A stretch of 64,000 bases of DNA from Rheum nobile (Eukaryota; Streptophyta; Magnoliopsida; Caryophyllales; Polygonaceae). Location: assembly GCA_027886185.1 (NCBI GenBank), contig WOAB01000152.1, positions 62,001 to 126,000 on the forward strand. Reading direction: 5' to 3'. This document shows, piece by piece, positions 33,468-43,922 of this stretch (its first letter is position 1; each line of letters starts with the position of its first letter). The notes under the pieces are model-generated. The model saw nothing but the letters and a program-made list of their open reading frames with translations, was not told the DNA's origin and made no database searches. Position numbers and translations under genes: made by a program.

Positions 33468-34679
33468 ATGGATAGATTTTCCCAATTCCAGCAGGAGCCG
33501 CGATATGACCCATACTCCTACGCATATACTCTAGGGTGGGGATATCACCCCAATTCGAGTTATGAAAACCTGCAATACCCTTCATATGATCATGACTACC
33601 AGGAGTTCTACCCAGAACCAAACCAACAACAGGGTAATCCTTCACCTTCTATGGATGACATGATGAAGATGATGATGCAGAGCAACATGAACCTTACTGA
33701 GAATGTTGCCAAGTTGACCAAGAGCCACATTCAGTTCCAGGAAAGTATTCAGAGTACACAAGCTAGCATTCAGAACCTGGAAAGACAATTTGGTCAAATC
33801 TCTCAAGTGGTGAATAAACTGGACGCGAAGGATTCTGGTAAACTTCCGTCTCAAGAAGAAGAGAACCCAAGACCGCGGGAGGTATACCTCGACCTCGGTT
33901 CACCCACTGAGGAGATGGGTATTCCAGACGATATTTTGGACCGCGTTGTGCTTTCTGAAGAAGAGTATTTTTTGGGACTGGAGGAATTCAGCGACCAAGA
34001 GGAGGAGAGCCGCGATTGCGAAAATGATCATGCGACACTCGTTCCTCTCGAAAATGCCCCGGCAGCCCCCGACCCTCTCGAGGATGCCTATGATGAGTAT
34101 GTGCGTCCAAACTCCTCCCCGCTCATTGCGCTGCACCCCGTTGCACCCTTCCCTAAGGCATTACAAGATACTCGAAGGTTGAAGAACAACAATGAAATCT
34201 ATGAGGCCTTCCGTAACTGTGCAGAAACCGTTCCTTTGGTCACATTGACAAACAGTATCCCTCGCAGCACAGAATTTTTAAGGGCGTTGGGCAATATCAA
34301 GAAGAAACCAAAGGGGAAGCACAAGAAGGAGGACTTGATTCAGGTGGTGAATTTTTACATGCTGGATGCAGGGCATGACATACATGCATCCCCTGAGATG
34401 TTGGGTAGACCGTTCCTGAAGATGGCAAGTGCATTCATAGATATAAACAGCGGTCCAACCATCAACAAGTACACAAGCAAGGGGGAAAGGCTCAATATGG
34501 AGCACACAAAGCGGCATCCCCCTGATCGATCTAAGCATGGGGGAGACGAGGAGAAGAAGGTCAAGATGGAGAAGTCGTTGAAGAAGAAGAATGGTCTAAG
34601 GTTCAAACCTTTCCATGATTGGTTCAAAAAGGAGGTATGGATTCAGAAGGTTCCCAAGGAACCTGACGATATGGATTGA
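33468..34679 (+). CDS. Element B gag/protease-remnant ORF (about 403 aa)
   Basis: The open frame starts at ATG 33468 (MDRFSQFQQEP); an in-frame ATG at 33438 would add ten residues. The order is: a Tyr/Pro-rich N-terminus; a Met-rich helix (SMDDMMKMMMQ); a coiled-coil-like segment (about residues 65-115); then GKLPSQEEENPR and an acidic stretch. LQDTRRLKNNNEIYEAFRNC and LRALGNIKKKPKGKHKKE follow, then FYMLDAGHD and MLGRPFLKMASAFIDINSG. These correspond to the linker after nucleocapsid in Athila Gag (GKLPSQ..NPR) and to the last part of its protease (LGRPFLKTA..DV..G). The capsid, zinc knuckle and protease active-site Asp are missing, and there is no pol. It is a coding-capable but non-autonomous derivative. 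Confidence 0.7.
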   Translation: MDRFSQFQQEPRYDPYSYAYTLGWGYHPNSSYENLQYPSYDHDYQEFYPEPNQQQGNPSPSMDDMMKMMMQSNMNLTENVAKLTKSHIQFQESIQSTQASIQNLERQFGQISQVVNKLDAKDSGKLPSQEEENPRPREVYLDLGSPTEEMGIPDDILDRVVLSEEEYFLGLEEFSDQEEESRDCENDHATLVPLENAPAAPDPLEDAYDEYVRPNSSPLIALHPVAPFPKALQDTRRLKNNNEIYEAFRNCAETVPLVTLTNSIPRSTEFLRALGNIKKKPKGKHKKEDLIQVVNFYMLDAGHDIHASPEMLGRPFLKMASAFIDINSGPTINKYTSKGERLNMEHTKRHPPDRSKHGGDEEKKVKMEKSLKKKNGLRFKPFHDWFKKEVWIQKVPKEPDDMD

Positions 34680-35162
34680 GGTTATTCGAGTAGTATGTCG
34701 AGCCACGACATTAACTAAGGCGTTGTTCGAGAGGCAACCCGATGTTAGGTAGTCTATTTTCTTTCCCTTAGTCTTTATTCAGTTGTTTTTCTTTTTGTTT
34801 TTCCTTTCTGTGTCGAACTAACCTGCAGGAAGCGCGAAAAAAAAACCGGAAATGGTGTTCACGACGCCCGCTGTGAAATTTACGGCGCCCGCCGTAAATG
34901 CCTCGCCAAGCAAATTAGCTACGACCTAAAAACGGCAACTGCCGTTTAATTACGGCGCCCGCCGCACCCTTCACGGCGACCGCCGCACTTTCTCATGATT
35001 AAAAAAAAAAAAAAAACGAAGTCGCGAAAAAAGTTGGCCACGACTTGCGAACGGCGGTCGCCGTAATTGCGGCGGGCGCCGTAATTACGGCGACCGCTGC
35101 TTAATTACGGCGACCGCCGCTTAATTACGGCGCCCGCCGCAATTACGGCGACTTCGTAGTAG
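34680..35162 (+). repeat. Element B post-ORF region with CGGCG(A/C)CCGCCG palindrome array
   Basis: The ORF is followed by the Athila-type segment GTCGAGCCACGACATTAAC ... GAGAGGCAACCCGA. From about 34862 to 35157 there are about a dozen ACGGCGCCCGCCGTAA / ACGGCGACCGCCG words at 15-30 bp spacing. The same word fills the LTRs of Tekay 2. No gene is seen. Confidence 0.75.
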
Positions 35163-35890
35163 GGGGTTCTTCAGAAAGCGGCTGATTGGTGGTGCTTTCT
35201 GATTCGCTGTCACGGGATCGATTGAATGCGTAGTAGGGGGTTCAACACGTCGGAAAGGAAAGAAGGAGCATTCGGCGGGCTGTGGATGCTATCGGACGGT
35301 GACCGGCGGCGATGGGGGAGATCGGCGGCTGATTGGTGGTGGTGAAGGAGGCAGTCGTGAAGGTGAAGGGGTGGTGGCTGCCGTGGATTAGGGTTTGAGT
35401 GTTGGTGGGGAGGCAAGAACTAGGGTTAGTTCTTGTCTCGGATTTGCGGATAAGTGACTGGATAGCTCGGTAACCGAGTTAACGCGCCAGGATAGTTCGA
35501 CTAGGAACGCGTTAACTTTGTGACGTCAGGGCCCGGGTTTGTAGGAGATTACTCGACTGGAAAACAAGCTCTATTTCGACGTAAATGGAAAAGAAGACAA
35601 AAGAGAGTATTTATACTAGAGAGTTGACCTAATGGGCCAGACTTTCTAGTTACTAACTCTGGCGGCCCATTTAACATAAATGGAAACCACCCAAAACTAG
35701 CAGCTACTAAAAATAGAAATAACTGTAAATAGAAAGTACTAAGGAAGTAATGTCTAAACATAGTAAGAACTAGAAATAGCAAGTCTCCTAGATCTAGCTC
35801 GGAATAGCTGTAGCTATAGAGGAGTCTCAAGGCGGATGTCTCATGGTGTCTACCTCCTCTCCAGCTGACATGGGGGACAGGGTCACATCA
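35163..35890 (-). mobile_element. LTR-like block, minus orientation
   Basis: The minus strand starts TGATGTGACCC at 35890, has a TATA-like AGTATAAATAC (about 35620-35608), and shares word order with the LTR at 62682-63240 (CTAATGGGCC..., AAAACTAGCA(A/G)CTACTAAA, GAAAGTACT). The left border is uncertain, perhaps the TGATTGG at 35183. The right flank ATACT (35891) has no matching duplication on the left, so this is not a simple solo insertion. It may mark a recombination joint between elements B and C. Confidence 0.5.
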
Positions 35891-36062
35891 ATACTCCTAT
35901 GCATACACTCCAGGGTGGGGAGATCACCCCAATTCGAGTTATGGGAACTAGCAATACCCTTTTTATGGTCCTAACTACCAAGAGTTCTATCCGGAGCCAC
36001 AGTCGTACTATCAGCAAGACATTCCACAGCAGTACAGTCCAGCCTACGAGCATAGACCTCCG

Positions 36063-36800
36063 GTGTCCAATCCAAGCTCCTCCATGTCGACCGTGGAGAT
36101 GCTCCAGAACTTGGAACAGCAGATTGAGCAAATGGTTCAAGCAGTGAGCAAAACGGAGTCCAGGATGAAACTGCTATCGCCCCCAGTAGTGCACCCGGAG
36201 GAGAATGTCTTCTCGATGACCCTACAAAGTACTGAGCAACTGCATGTCTCCCCCTTAGCTGTAAGGGAACAACAAATTGGTGAGGCGGGTGAAAAATATA
36301 GAGAGATGTCTGCAGAAGAAAACCGTGACCTCGGTTCACCCATTGAGGATATGGGCCTTCCAGACGATATTATGGACCGCGAGGTGCTTTCTGAAGAAGC
36401 TTATTTTCTGGAACTGGAGGAATTCAGCATCCACGACGAAGAGGGCCACGACCGCGGATTGATTACTGAGAAGGAGGGAGAAATCGACGCCTTTCCGCGA
36501 CCGCAGATCGAATTCCGCGACTGCGGAAAAATCCCTTCTAAAGAGCTGTTCGAGAACAATCCGCGACCGCGGAAAGAATTTCGCGATCGCGGAAAAATCG
36601 TTGAAGACGAGGCTCTATTCGAAGAAGATCAGCGACCGCGAAAAGATGCCCGCGATCGCGGAAACATACCTGCAGCCCCCGACCCTCTCGAGGCTTATGA
36701 GTATTTGAGTCCCAACTCCTCTCCGCTTGTTTCGTTGCACCCCGTCGCACCCTTCCCTGAGGCATTACAAGATACTCGAAGGCTGAAGAACAACAAATAG
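36063..36800 (+). pseudogene. Element C gag-derived ORF, array unit 1
   Basis: ATG 36063 (MSNPSSSMSTVEMLQNLEQQ) opens a frame with a coiled-coil-like start. It runs through ENVFSMTLQSTEQL, the counterpart of the ENVSAITLRSGKQL motif of Athila Gag, then EENRDLGSP, DDIMDREVLSEE, several PRPRKEFRDRGKI repeats, and LQDTRRLKNNK. It ends at a TAG (36798; AAATAG where most units have AAAGAG). Upstream the frame is closed by GGAACTAG at about 35943. This is the first unit of the array and the only one with the native upstream context, without a palindrome at its left edge. Confidence 0.7.
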
Positions 36801-39800
36801 CTCTATGAAACCTTTAGTATCTGCGAGGCAACCATTCCCTCGGTCGAATTGGCAAACAACACTCCTCGCTGCACAGAACTTTTAAGGGCGTTGCGCAAGA
36901 TCAAAAAGAAACCGAAGGGGAAGCACAAGAAAGAGACTGGGAGTAAAAGGGAAAATTTCGACCAAAACTTTAAGTACTTTGTAGGGTCTTCTCGATGACC
37001 CTACAAAGTACTGAGCATCTGCATGTCGCCCCCTTAGCTGAAAGGGAACAACAAATTAGTGAGGCGGGTGCAAAATATAGAGAGATGTCTACTGAAGAAA
37101 ACCGCGATCTCGGTTCACCCACTGAGGAGATGAGCCTTCCAGACGATATTATGGACCGCGAGGTGCTTTCTGAAGAACTTATTTTCTGGAACTGGAGGAA
37201 TTCAGCGTCCACGATGAAAAGGGCCGCGACCGCGGATTGATTACTGAGAAGGAGGGAGAAATTGATGCTTTCCGAGACAGCGGATCGAATTCCGCGACTA
37301 CGGAAAAATCCCCTCTGAAGAGCTGTTCGAGAGCAATCCGCGACCGCGGAAAGAATTTTGCGATCGCGGAAAAATCGTTAAAGACGAGGCTCTGTTCGAA
37401 AAAGATCCGCGACCGCGGAAAGATGCCCGCGATCGCGGAAACGTCCCTACAGCCCCCGACCCTCTCGAGGCTTATGAGTATGTGAGTCCCAACTCTTCTC
37501 CGCTTGTTTCACAGCACCCCGTCGCACCCTTCCTTGAGGCATTACAAGATACTCGAAGGCTGAAGAACAACAAATAGCTCTATGAAACCTTCAGTATCTG
37601 CGAGGAAACCATTCCCTCGGTCGAATTGGCAAACAACACTCCTCGCTGCACAGAACTTTTAAGGGCGCTGCGCAAGATAAAAAAGAAATCGAAGGGGAAG
37701 CACAAGAAAGAAACTGGGAGTAAAAGGGAAAATTTCGACCGAAATTTGAAGTACTTTGTAGGGTCTTCTCGATGACCCTACAAAGTACTGAGCAGCTGCA
37801 TGTCACCCCCTTAGCTGGAAGGGAACAACAAATTAGTGAGGCGGGTGCAAAATATGGAGAGATGTCTGCAGAAGAAAACCGCGACCTCGGTTCACCCACT
37901 AAGGAGATGGACCTTCCAGACGATATTATGGTCCGCGAGATGCTTTCTGAAGAAGCTTATTTTCTGGAACTGGAGGAATTCAGCGTCCACGAGGAAGAGG
38001 GCCGCGACCTCGGATTGATTACTGAGAAGGAGGGAGAAATCGACGCCTTTTCGCGACCGCGGATCGATTTCCGCTATCGCGGAAAAATCCCCTCTGAAGA
38101 GCTGTTCGAGAGCAATCTGCGACCGCGGAAACAATTCCGCGATCGCGGAAAAATCGTTGAAGATGAGGCTCAGTTCGAAGAAGATCCACGACCGCGGAAA
38201 GATGCCCGAGATCGCGGAAACGTCCCTACAGCCCGGACCCTCTCGAGGCTTATGAGTATGTGAGTCCCAACTCCTCTCCTCTTGTTTCGCTGCACCCCGT
38301 CGCACCCTTCCCTGAGGCATTACAAGATACTCGAAGGCTGAAGAACAACAAAGAGCTCTATGAAACCTTCAGTATCTGCGAGGCAAACATTCCCTCGGTC
38401 GAATTGGCAAACAACACTCCTCGCGGCACAGAAATTTTAAGGGCGCTGTGCAAGATCAAAAAGAAACTGAAGGGAAAGCACAAGAAAGAAACTGGGAGTA
38501 AAAGAGAAAATTTTGACCAAAATTTTAAGCACTTTGTAGAGTCTTCTCGATGACCCTACAAAGTACTAAGCAGCTGCATGTCGCCCCCTTAGCTGGAAGG
38601 GAATAAACAAATTAGTGAGGCGGGTGCAAAATATAGAGAGATGTCTGCAGAAGAAAACCGTGACCTCGGTTCACCCTTTGAAGAGATGGGCCTTCCAGAC
38701 GATATTATGGACCGCGAGGTGCTTTCTGAAGAAGCTTATTTTCTGGAACTGGACGAATTCAGCGTCCACGAGGAAGAGGGCTGCGACCGCGGATTGATTA
38801 CTGAAAAGGAGGGAGAAATCGACGCTTTCCGAGACCGCGGAAAAATCCCCTCTAAAGAGCTGTTCGAGAGCAATCCGTGACCGCGGAAAGAATTCCGCAA
38901 TCGCGGAAAAATCATTGAAGACGAGGCTCTGTTCGAAGAAGATCCGCGACCGCGGAAAGATGCCCGCGATCGCAGAAACGTCCCTGCAGCCCCCGACCCT
39001 CTCGAGCCTTATGAGTATGTGAGTCCCAACTCCTATCCGCTTGTTTCGCTGCACCCCGTCGCACCCTTCCCCGAGGCATTACAAGATACTCGAAGGCTGT
39101 AGAACAACAAAGAGCTCTATGAAACCTTCAGTATCTGCGAGGCAACCATTCCCTAGGTCGAATTGGCAAACAACACTCCTCCCTGCACAGAAATTTTAAG
39201 GGCGCTGCACAAGTTCAAAAAGAAACCGAAGGGGAAGCACAAGAAAGAAATTGGTAGTAAAAGGGAAGTACTGTGTAGGGTCTTCTCGATGACACTACAA
39301 AGTACTGAGCAGCTGCATGACACCCCCTTAGCTGGAAGGGATCAACAAATTAGTGAGGCGGGTGCAAAATATAGAGAGATGTCTGCAGAAGAAAACCGTG
39401 ATCTCGGTTCACCCACTGAGGAGATGGGTTTTCCAGACGATATTATGGACCGCGATGTGCTTTCTGAAGAAGCTTATTTTACGGAACTGGAGGAATTCAG
39501 CGTCCACGAGGAAGAGGGCCGCGACCGCGGATTGATTACTGAGAAGGAGGGAGAAATCGACGCCTTTCCGCGATCGCGGATCGAATTCCGCAACCGCGGA
39601 AAAATCCCCTTTGAAGAGCTGTTCTAGAGCAATCTGCGACCGCAGAAAGAATTCCGCGATCGCGGAAAAATCGTTGAAGACGAGGCTCTGTTCGAAGAAG
39701 ATCCGGGACCGCAGAAAGATGCCCGCGATCACGGAAACGTCCCTGCAGCCCCCAACCCTCTCGAGGCTTATGAGTATGTGAGTCCCAACTCCGCTCCGCT

Positions 39801-42350
39801 TGTTTCGCTGCACCCCATCGCACCCTTCCCTGAGGCATTACAAGATACTCGAAGGCTGAAGAACAACAAAGAGCTCTATGAAGCCTTCAGTATCTGCGAG
39901 GCAACCATTCCCTCGGTCGAATTGGCAAACAACACTCATCGCTGCACAGAAATTTTAAGGGCGCTGCGCAAGATCAAATAGAAACCGAAGGGGAAGCACA
40001 AGAAAGAAACAGGGAGTAAAAGGGAAAATTTCGACCAAAATTTTAAGTACTTTGTAGGGTCTTCTCGATGGCCCTACAAAGTACTGAGCAGCTGCATGTC
40101 GCCCCCTTAGGTGGAAGGGAACAACAAATTAGTGAGGCGGGTGCAAAATATTGAGAGATGTCTGCAGAAGAAAACCGCGACCTCGGTTCACCCACTGAGG
40201 AGATGGGCCTTCCAGACGATATTATGGACCGCGAGGTGCTTTCTGAAGAAGCTTATTTTCTGGAACTGGAGTAATTTAGCGTCCACGAGGAAGAGGGCCA
40301 CGATCGCGGATTGATTACTGAGAAGGAGGGAGAAATCGACGCCTTTCTGCGACCGCGGATCGAATTCCATGACCGCGGAAAAATCCCCTCTGAAGAGCTG
40401 TTCGAGAGCAATCCGTGACCGCGGAAAGAATTCCGCGATCGCGAAAAAATCGTTGAAGACGAGGCTCTGTTCGAAGATCCACGACCGCGGAAAGATGCCC
40501 GCGATCGTGGAAACGTCCCTGCAGCCCCTGACCCTCTCGAGGCTTATGAGTATGTGAGTCCCAACTCCTCTCCGCTTGTTTTGTTGCACCCCGTCGCACC
40601 CTTCCTTGAGGCATTACAAGATACTCGAAGGCTGAAGAACAACAAAGAGCTCTATGAAACCTTCAGTATCTGCGAGGCAACCATTCCCTCGGTCGAATTG
40701 GCAAACAACACTCCTCGCTGCACAGAAATTTTAAGGGCGCTGCGCAAGATCAAAAAGAAATCGAAGGGGAAGCACAAGATAGTAACAGGGAGTAAAAGGG
40801 AAAATTTCGACCGAAATTTTAAGTACTTTGTAGGGTCTTCTCGATGACCCTACAAAGTACTGAGCAGCTGCATGTCGCCCCCTTAGCTGGAAGGGAACAA
40901 CAAATTAGTGAGGCGGGTACAAAATATAGAGAGATGTATGCAGAAGAAAACCGCGACCTCGGTTCACCCACAGAGGAGATGGGCCTTCCAGACGATATTA
41001 TGGACCGCGAGGTGCTTTTTGAAGAAGCTTATTTTCTGGAACTGGAGGAATTCAGCGTCCACGAGGAAGAGGGCCGCGACCGCGGATTGATTACTGAGAA
41101 GGAGGGAGAAATCGACGCCTTTCCGCGACCGGGGATCGAATTCCGCGACTGCGGAAAAATCCCCTCTGAAGAGCTGTTCTAGAGCAATCCGCGACTGCGG
41201 AAAGAATTCCGCGATCGCGGAAAAATCGTTGAAGAAGAGGCTCTGTTCGAAGAAGATCCGCGACCGCGGAAAGATGCCCGCGATCGCGGAAACGTCCTTG
41301 CAGCCCCCGACCCTCTCGAAGCTTATGAGTATGTGAGTCCCAACTCCTCTCCGCTTGTTTCACTGCACCCCGTCGCACCCTTCCCTGAGGCATTACAAGA
41401 TACTCGAAGGCTGAAGAACAACAAAGAGCTCTATGAAAGCTTCAGTATCTGCGAGGCAACCATTCCCTCGGTCGAATTGGAAAACAACACTCCTCGCTCC
41501 ACATAAATTTTAAGGGCGCTGTGCAAGATCAAAAAGAAACCGAAGGGGAAGCACAAGAAAGAAACTGAGAGTCAAAGGGAAAATTTCGACCGAAATTTTA
41601 AGTACTTTGTAGGGTCTTCTCGATGACCCTACAAAGTACTAAGCAGCTGCATGTCGCCCCCTTAGCTGGAAGGGAACAACAATTATTGAGGCGGGTGCAA
41701 AATATAGAGAGATGTCTGCAGAAGAAAACCGCGACCTCGGTTCACCCACTGAGGAGATGGGCCTTCCAGACGATATTATGGACCGCGAGGTGCTTTCTGA
41801 AGAAGCTTATTTTCTGGAACTGGAGGAATTTGGCATCCATGAGGAAGAGGGCCGTGACCGCGGATTAATTACTGAGAAGGAGGGAGAAATCAACGCCTTT
41901 CCGCGACCGCAGATCGAATTCCGCGACCGCGGAAAAATCCCCTCTGAAGAGCTGCTCGAGAGCAATCCGGGACCGCGGAAAGAATTCCGCGATCGCGGAA
42001 AAATCGTTGAAGACGAGGCTCTGTTCGAAGAAGATCCGCGACCGCGTAAAGATGTCCGCGATCGCGGAAACGTCCCTGCAGCCCGTGACCCTCTCGAGGC
42101 TTATGAGTATGTGAGTCCCAACTCCTCTCCGCTTGTTTCGTTGCACCCCGTCGCACCCTTCCCTGAGGCATTACAAGATACTCGAAGGCTGAAGAACAAC
42201 AAAGAGCTCTATGAAACCTTCAGTATCTGCGAGGCAACCATTCCCTCGGTCGAATTGGCAAACAACACTCCACACTGCACAGAAATTTTAAGGGCGCTGC
42301 GCAAGATCAAAAAGAAACCGAAGGGGAAGCACAAGAAAGAAACTGGAAAA
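36216..42350 (+). repeat. Eight-copy tandem array of the Gag linker coding segment, unit about 778 bp
   Basis: Units start at ATGACCCTACAAAGTACT-like sequence at 36216, 36995, 37772, 38550, 39289, 40068, 40844 and 41623. The lengths are 779, 777, 778, 739, 779, 776, 779 and about 730 bp. Each encodes MTLQSTEQLHVAPLAGREQQ, EENRDLGSPTEEMG, LPDDIMDREVLSEEAYF, repeated RPRxxFRDRGKI words, AYEYVSPNSSPLVSLHPVA, and LRALRKIKKKPKGKHKKETG. Undamaged units end in SSR with a TGA that overlaps the next ATG (ATGA). Most carry private or shared stops and frameshifts. Copies look about 95 percent alike by eye, so the amplification is recent or homogenised. Confidence 0.92.
36973..37012. repeat. 16-bp inverted repeat at an array junction (first of seven)
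   Basis: AGTACTTTGTAGGGTC (36973-36988), loop TTCTCGAT, GACCCTACAAAGTACT (36997-37012). Equivalent palindromes sit at the junctions around 37772, 38550, 39289, 40068, 40844 and 41623, with one or two changes at 38550, 39289 and 40068. The left edge of the first unit (36190-36216) has only the right arm. Confidence 0.9.
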
Positions 42351-42574
42351 GGGAAAATTTCTTCACGCTGGATACGGGGCAGGACAAACATTCAGCCCCT
42401 GAGATGTTGGGTAGGCCATTTCTGAAGATGGGAAGTGCAATTATGGATGTAAACAGCGGTCCACCCATCATGAAGTGCAGGGGATTGGGGGTAAAGCTCA
42501 ATACAGAACATACAAAGAAGCACCCCCCTGATCTAGACCCCAGGAGTTCAGTTGCTATGAGCAACCCGAGTTGA
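42351..42574 (+). pseudogene. Element C protease-tail remnant
   Basis: After the last unit the sequence joins to a stretch encoding EMLGRPFLKMGSAIMDVNSG and TEHTKKHPPDL, the counterpart of residues near the C-terminus of the element B ORF, and ends at TGA 42572. Its frame is not continuous with the open frame of the last array unit, which ends at 42425. Confidence 0.6.
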
Positions 42575-43922
42575 TATGGAAGAGTACCAGGTCGAGCCAC
42601 GTCAATAACTAAGGTGTTGTCCGGGAGGCAACCCGAGGTATGTATTTTTTTCCTGTCTTTTCATTCCATGTTTTTTTAGTTGTTTGTTTGTTATTTTTGC
42701 TTTTGTTTTGTTTTCGTTTTAGACTAACCTGTAGGAAGAAGACCGAAGCCAAATTGAAGACAGTGTTAACCACGCACCAACAACGTAAGTTTACCTTTCC
42801 CTGCACTCGAAAAAAAAAATCGAAAAAAAAATAAATTTTCTACCGAAGGTCAGCTGTCCGAGTCCCCCATAGAGAGACGGTGCGCATCATGTTGTCAAGG
42901 AGGAGACATTCGCCCCACAATTTTATTTTGCGACGATGATGGCTCTACAGTCGGCAGCTGAGGAGGAGGAACACCAGGTCCCACAACACGATTACATCTG
43001 GGCCCATTTTTTGTGTTCATTGAAGGTCGTGCAGCCCCACATTCTTTGATATGCCATTACACTTTCTAGTGGATCCCTTTTGGTTGCACGATAGAGTTTG
43101 AGTTTGAAGACGCCCGCGCAACACCAGAGACATGCGCCTTATTGAGTTACCGCCAACAACAACTTCAGTGTCCAAGCCAACTCAACGGCGTTTGTTAGTT
43201 ATTTTTTGCTTTTCCCTGTCTTTCATTCTTTTTTGTCTTTCATTACATTGAGGATAATGCAATGTTTATGCATGGGGGAGTGTTCTATACTTGCTAGTCG
43301 TTGAGGAGATAAAGAAAAATAAAAAAAGCCAAAAATTCGAAAAAAGGCAAAAATAGAAATCCTGAGATAAGTCAAAAACCCGAAAGGGCGGCTTAGGTAA
43401 TAAGCAGGTGGCTTGGACCAGCATTAGGCTGGGGTAATAATTGGTCAAGAGTGATGTGAGTTACATGTGAGCCCATCTATTGAAAAATGAAATGAGTGGC
43501 TTGGTGAAAACCCGAAAGGGCGCCTTGGCAAAATGAGTGAAAAGAAGAAGAGTGAATTTTAAGAATCATCATTTTACCTGGCGTGGTGACATAAGAAGAG
43601 GTGATATAAGGAGGATTCAGGTAGGTCACTCTGGGAGGCATAAGAAGATAGATGGAGGCTAGGATTAGATTTTGTATTCACTCTATGGTGTTCGGGATAA
43701 GCTTGGGGGAAGTACTCTGCTTTCCTTTTAGCTTGGTTGGTGTTGTGGTTATGTGTTATGTTGTGTTGAGCTTAATGTGTTGGTGCCTTGGAGTTTCATG
43801 TTAGGTGCAATTCTTAGTGGAGATGGTTTGTCTATGCTTCCTGAGACCTTGGGGATTTGATTAGAGGAGTAGGTTTATTTTAGCTTACTCGAGGACGAGC
43901 AAGGTTTAAGCATGGGGGAATT
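42575..43922 (+). other. Element C 3' untranslated region and polypurine tract
   Basis: No coding sequence. It has T-rich then A/G-rich blocks (42640-42720, 42808-42837, 43305-43380), two AACCCGAAAGGGCG(C/G)CTT words (43378 and 43508), and the polypurine tract AAGCATGGGGGAATTT (about 43908-43922) just before TGATCAGC. The phrase GACGAGCAAGG(T)TT before the tract also precedes element A's tract. Confidence 0.65.

Noticed and set aside
35163..35890. Solo LTR insertion in the element C gag
   Set aside because: The right flank ATACT has no left partner and the expected upstream gag sequence is missing, so a simple solo-LTR event does not fit.
36216..42350. Array considered as CRISPR or a host gene cluster
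   Set aside because: Units are about 778 bp, contain recognisable Athila Gag-linker motifs and lie between gag 5' sequence and a 3' LTR.
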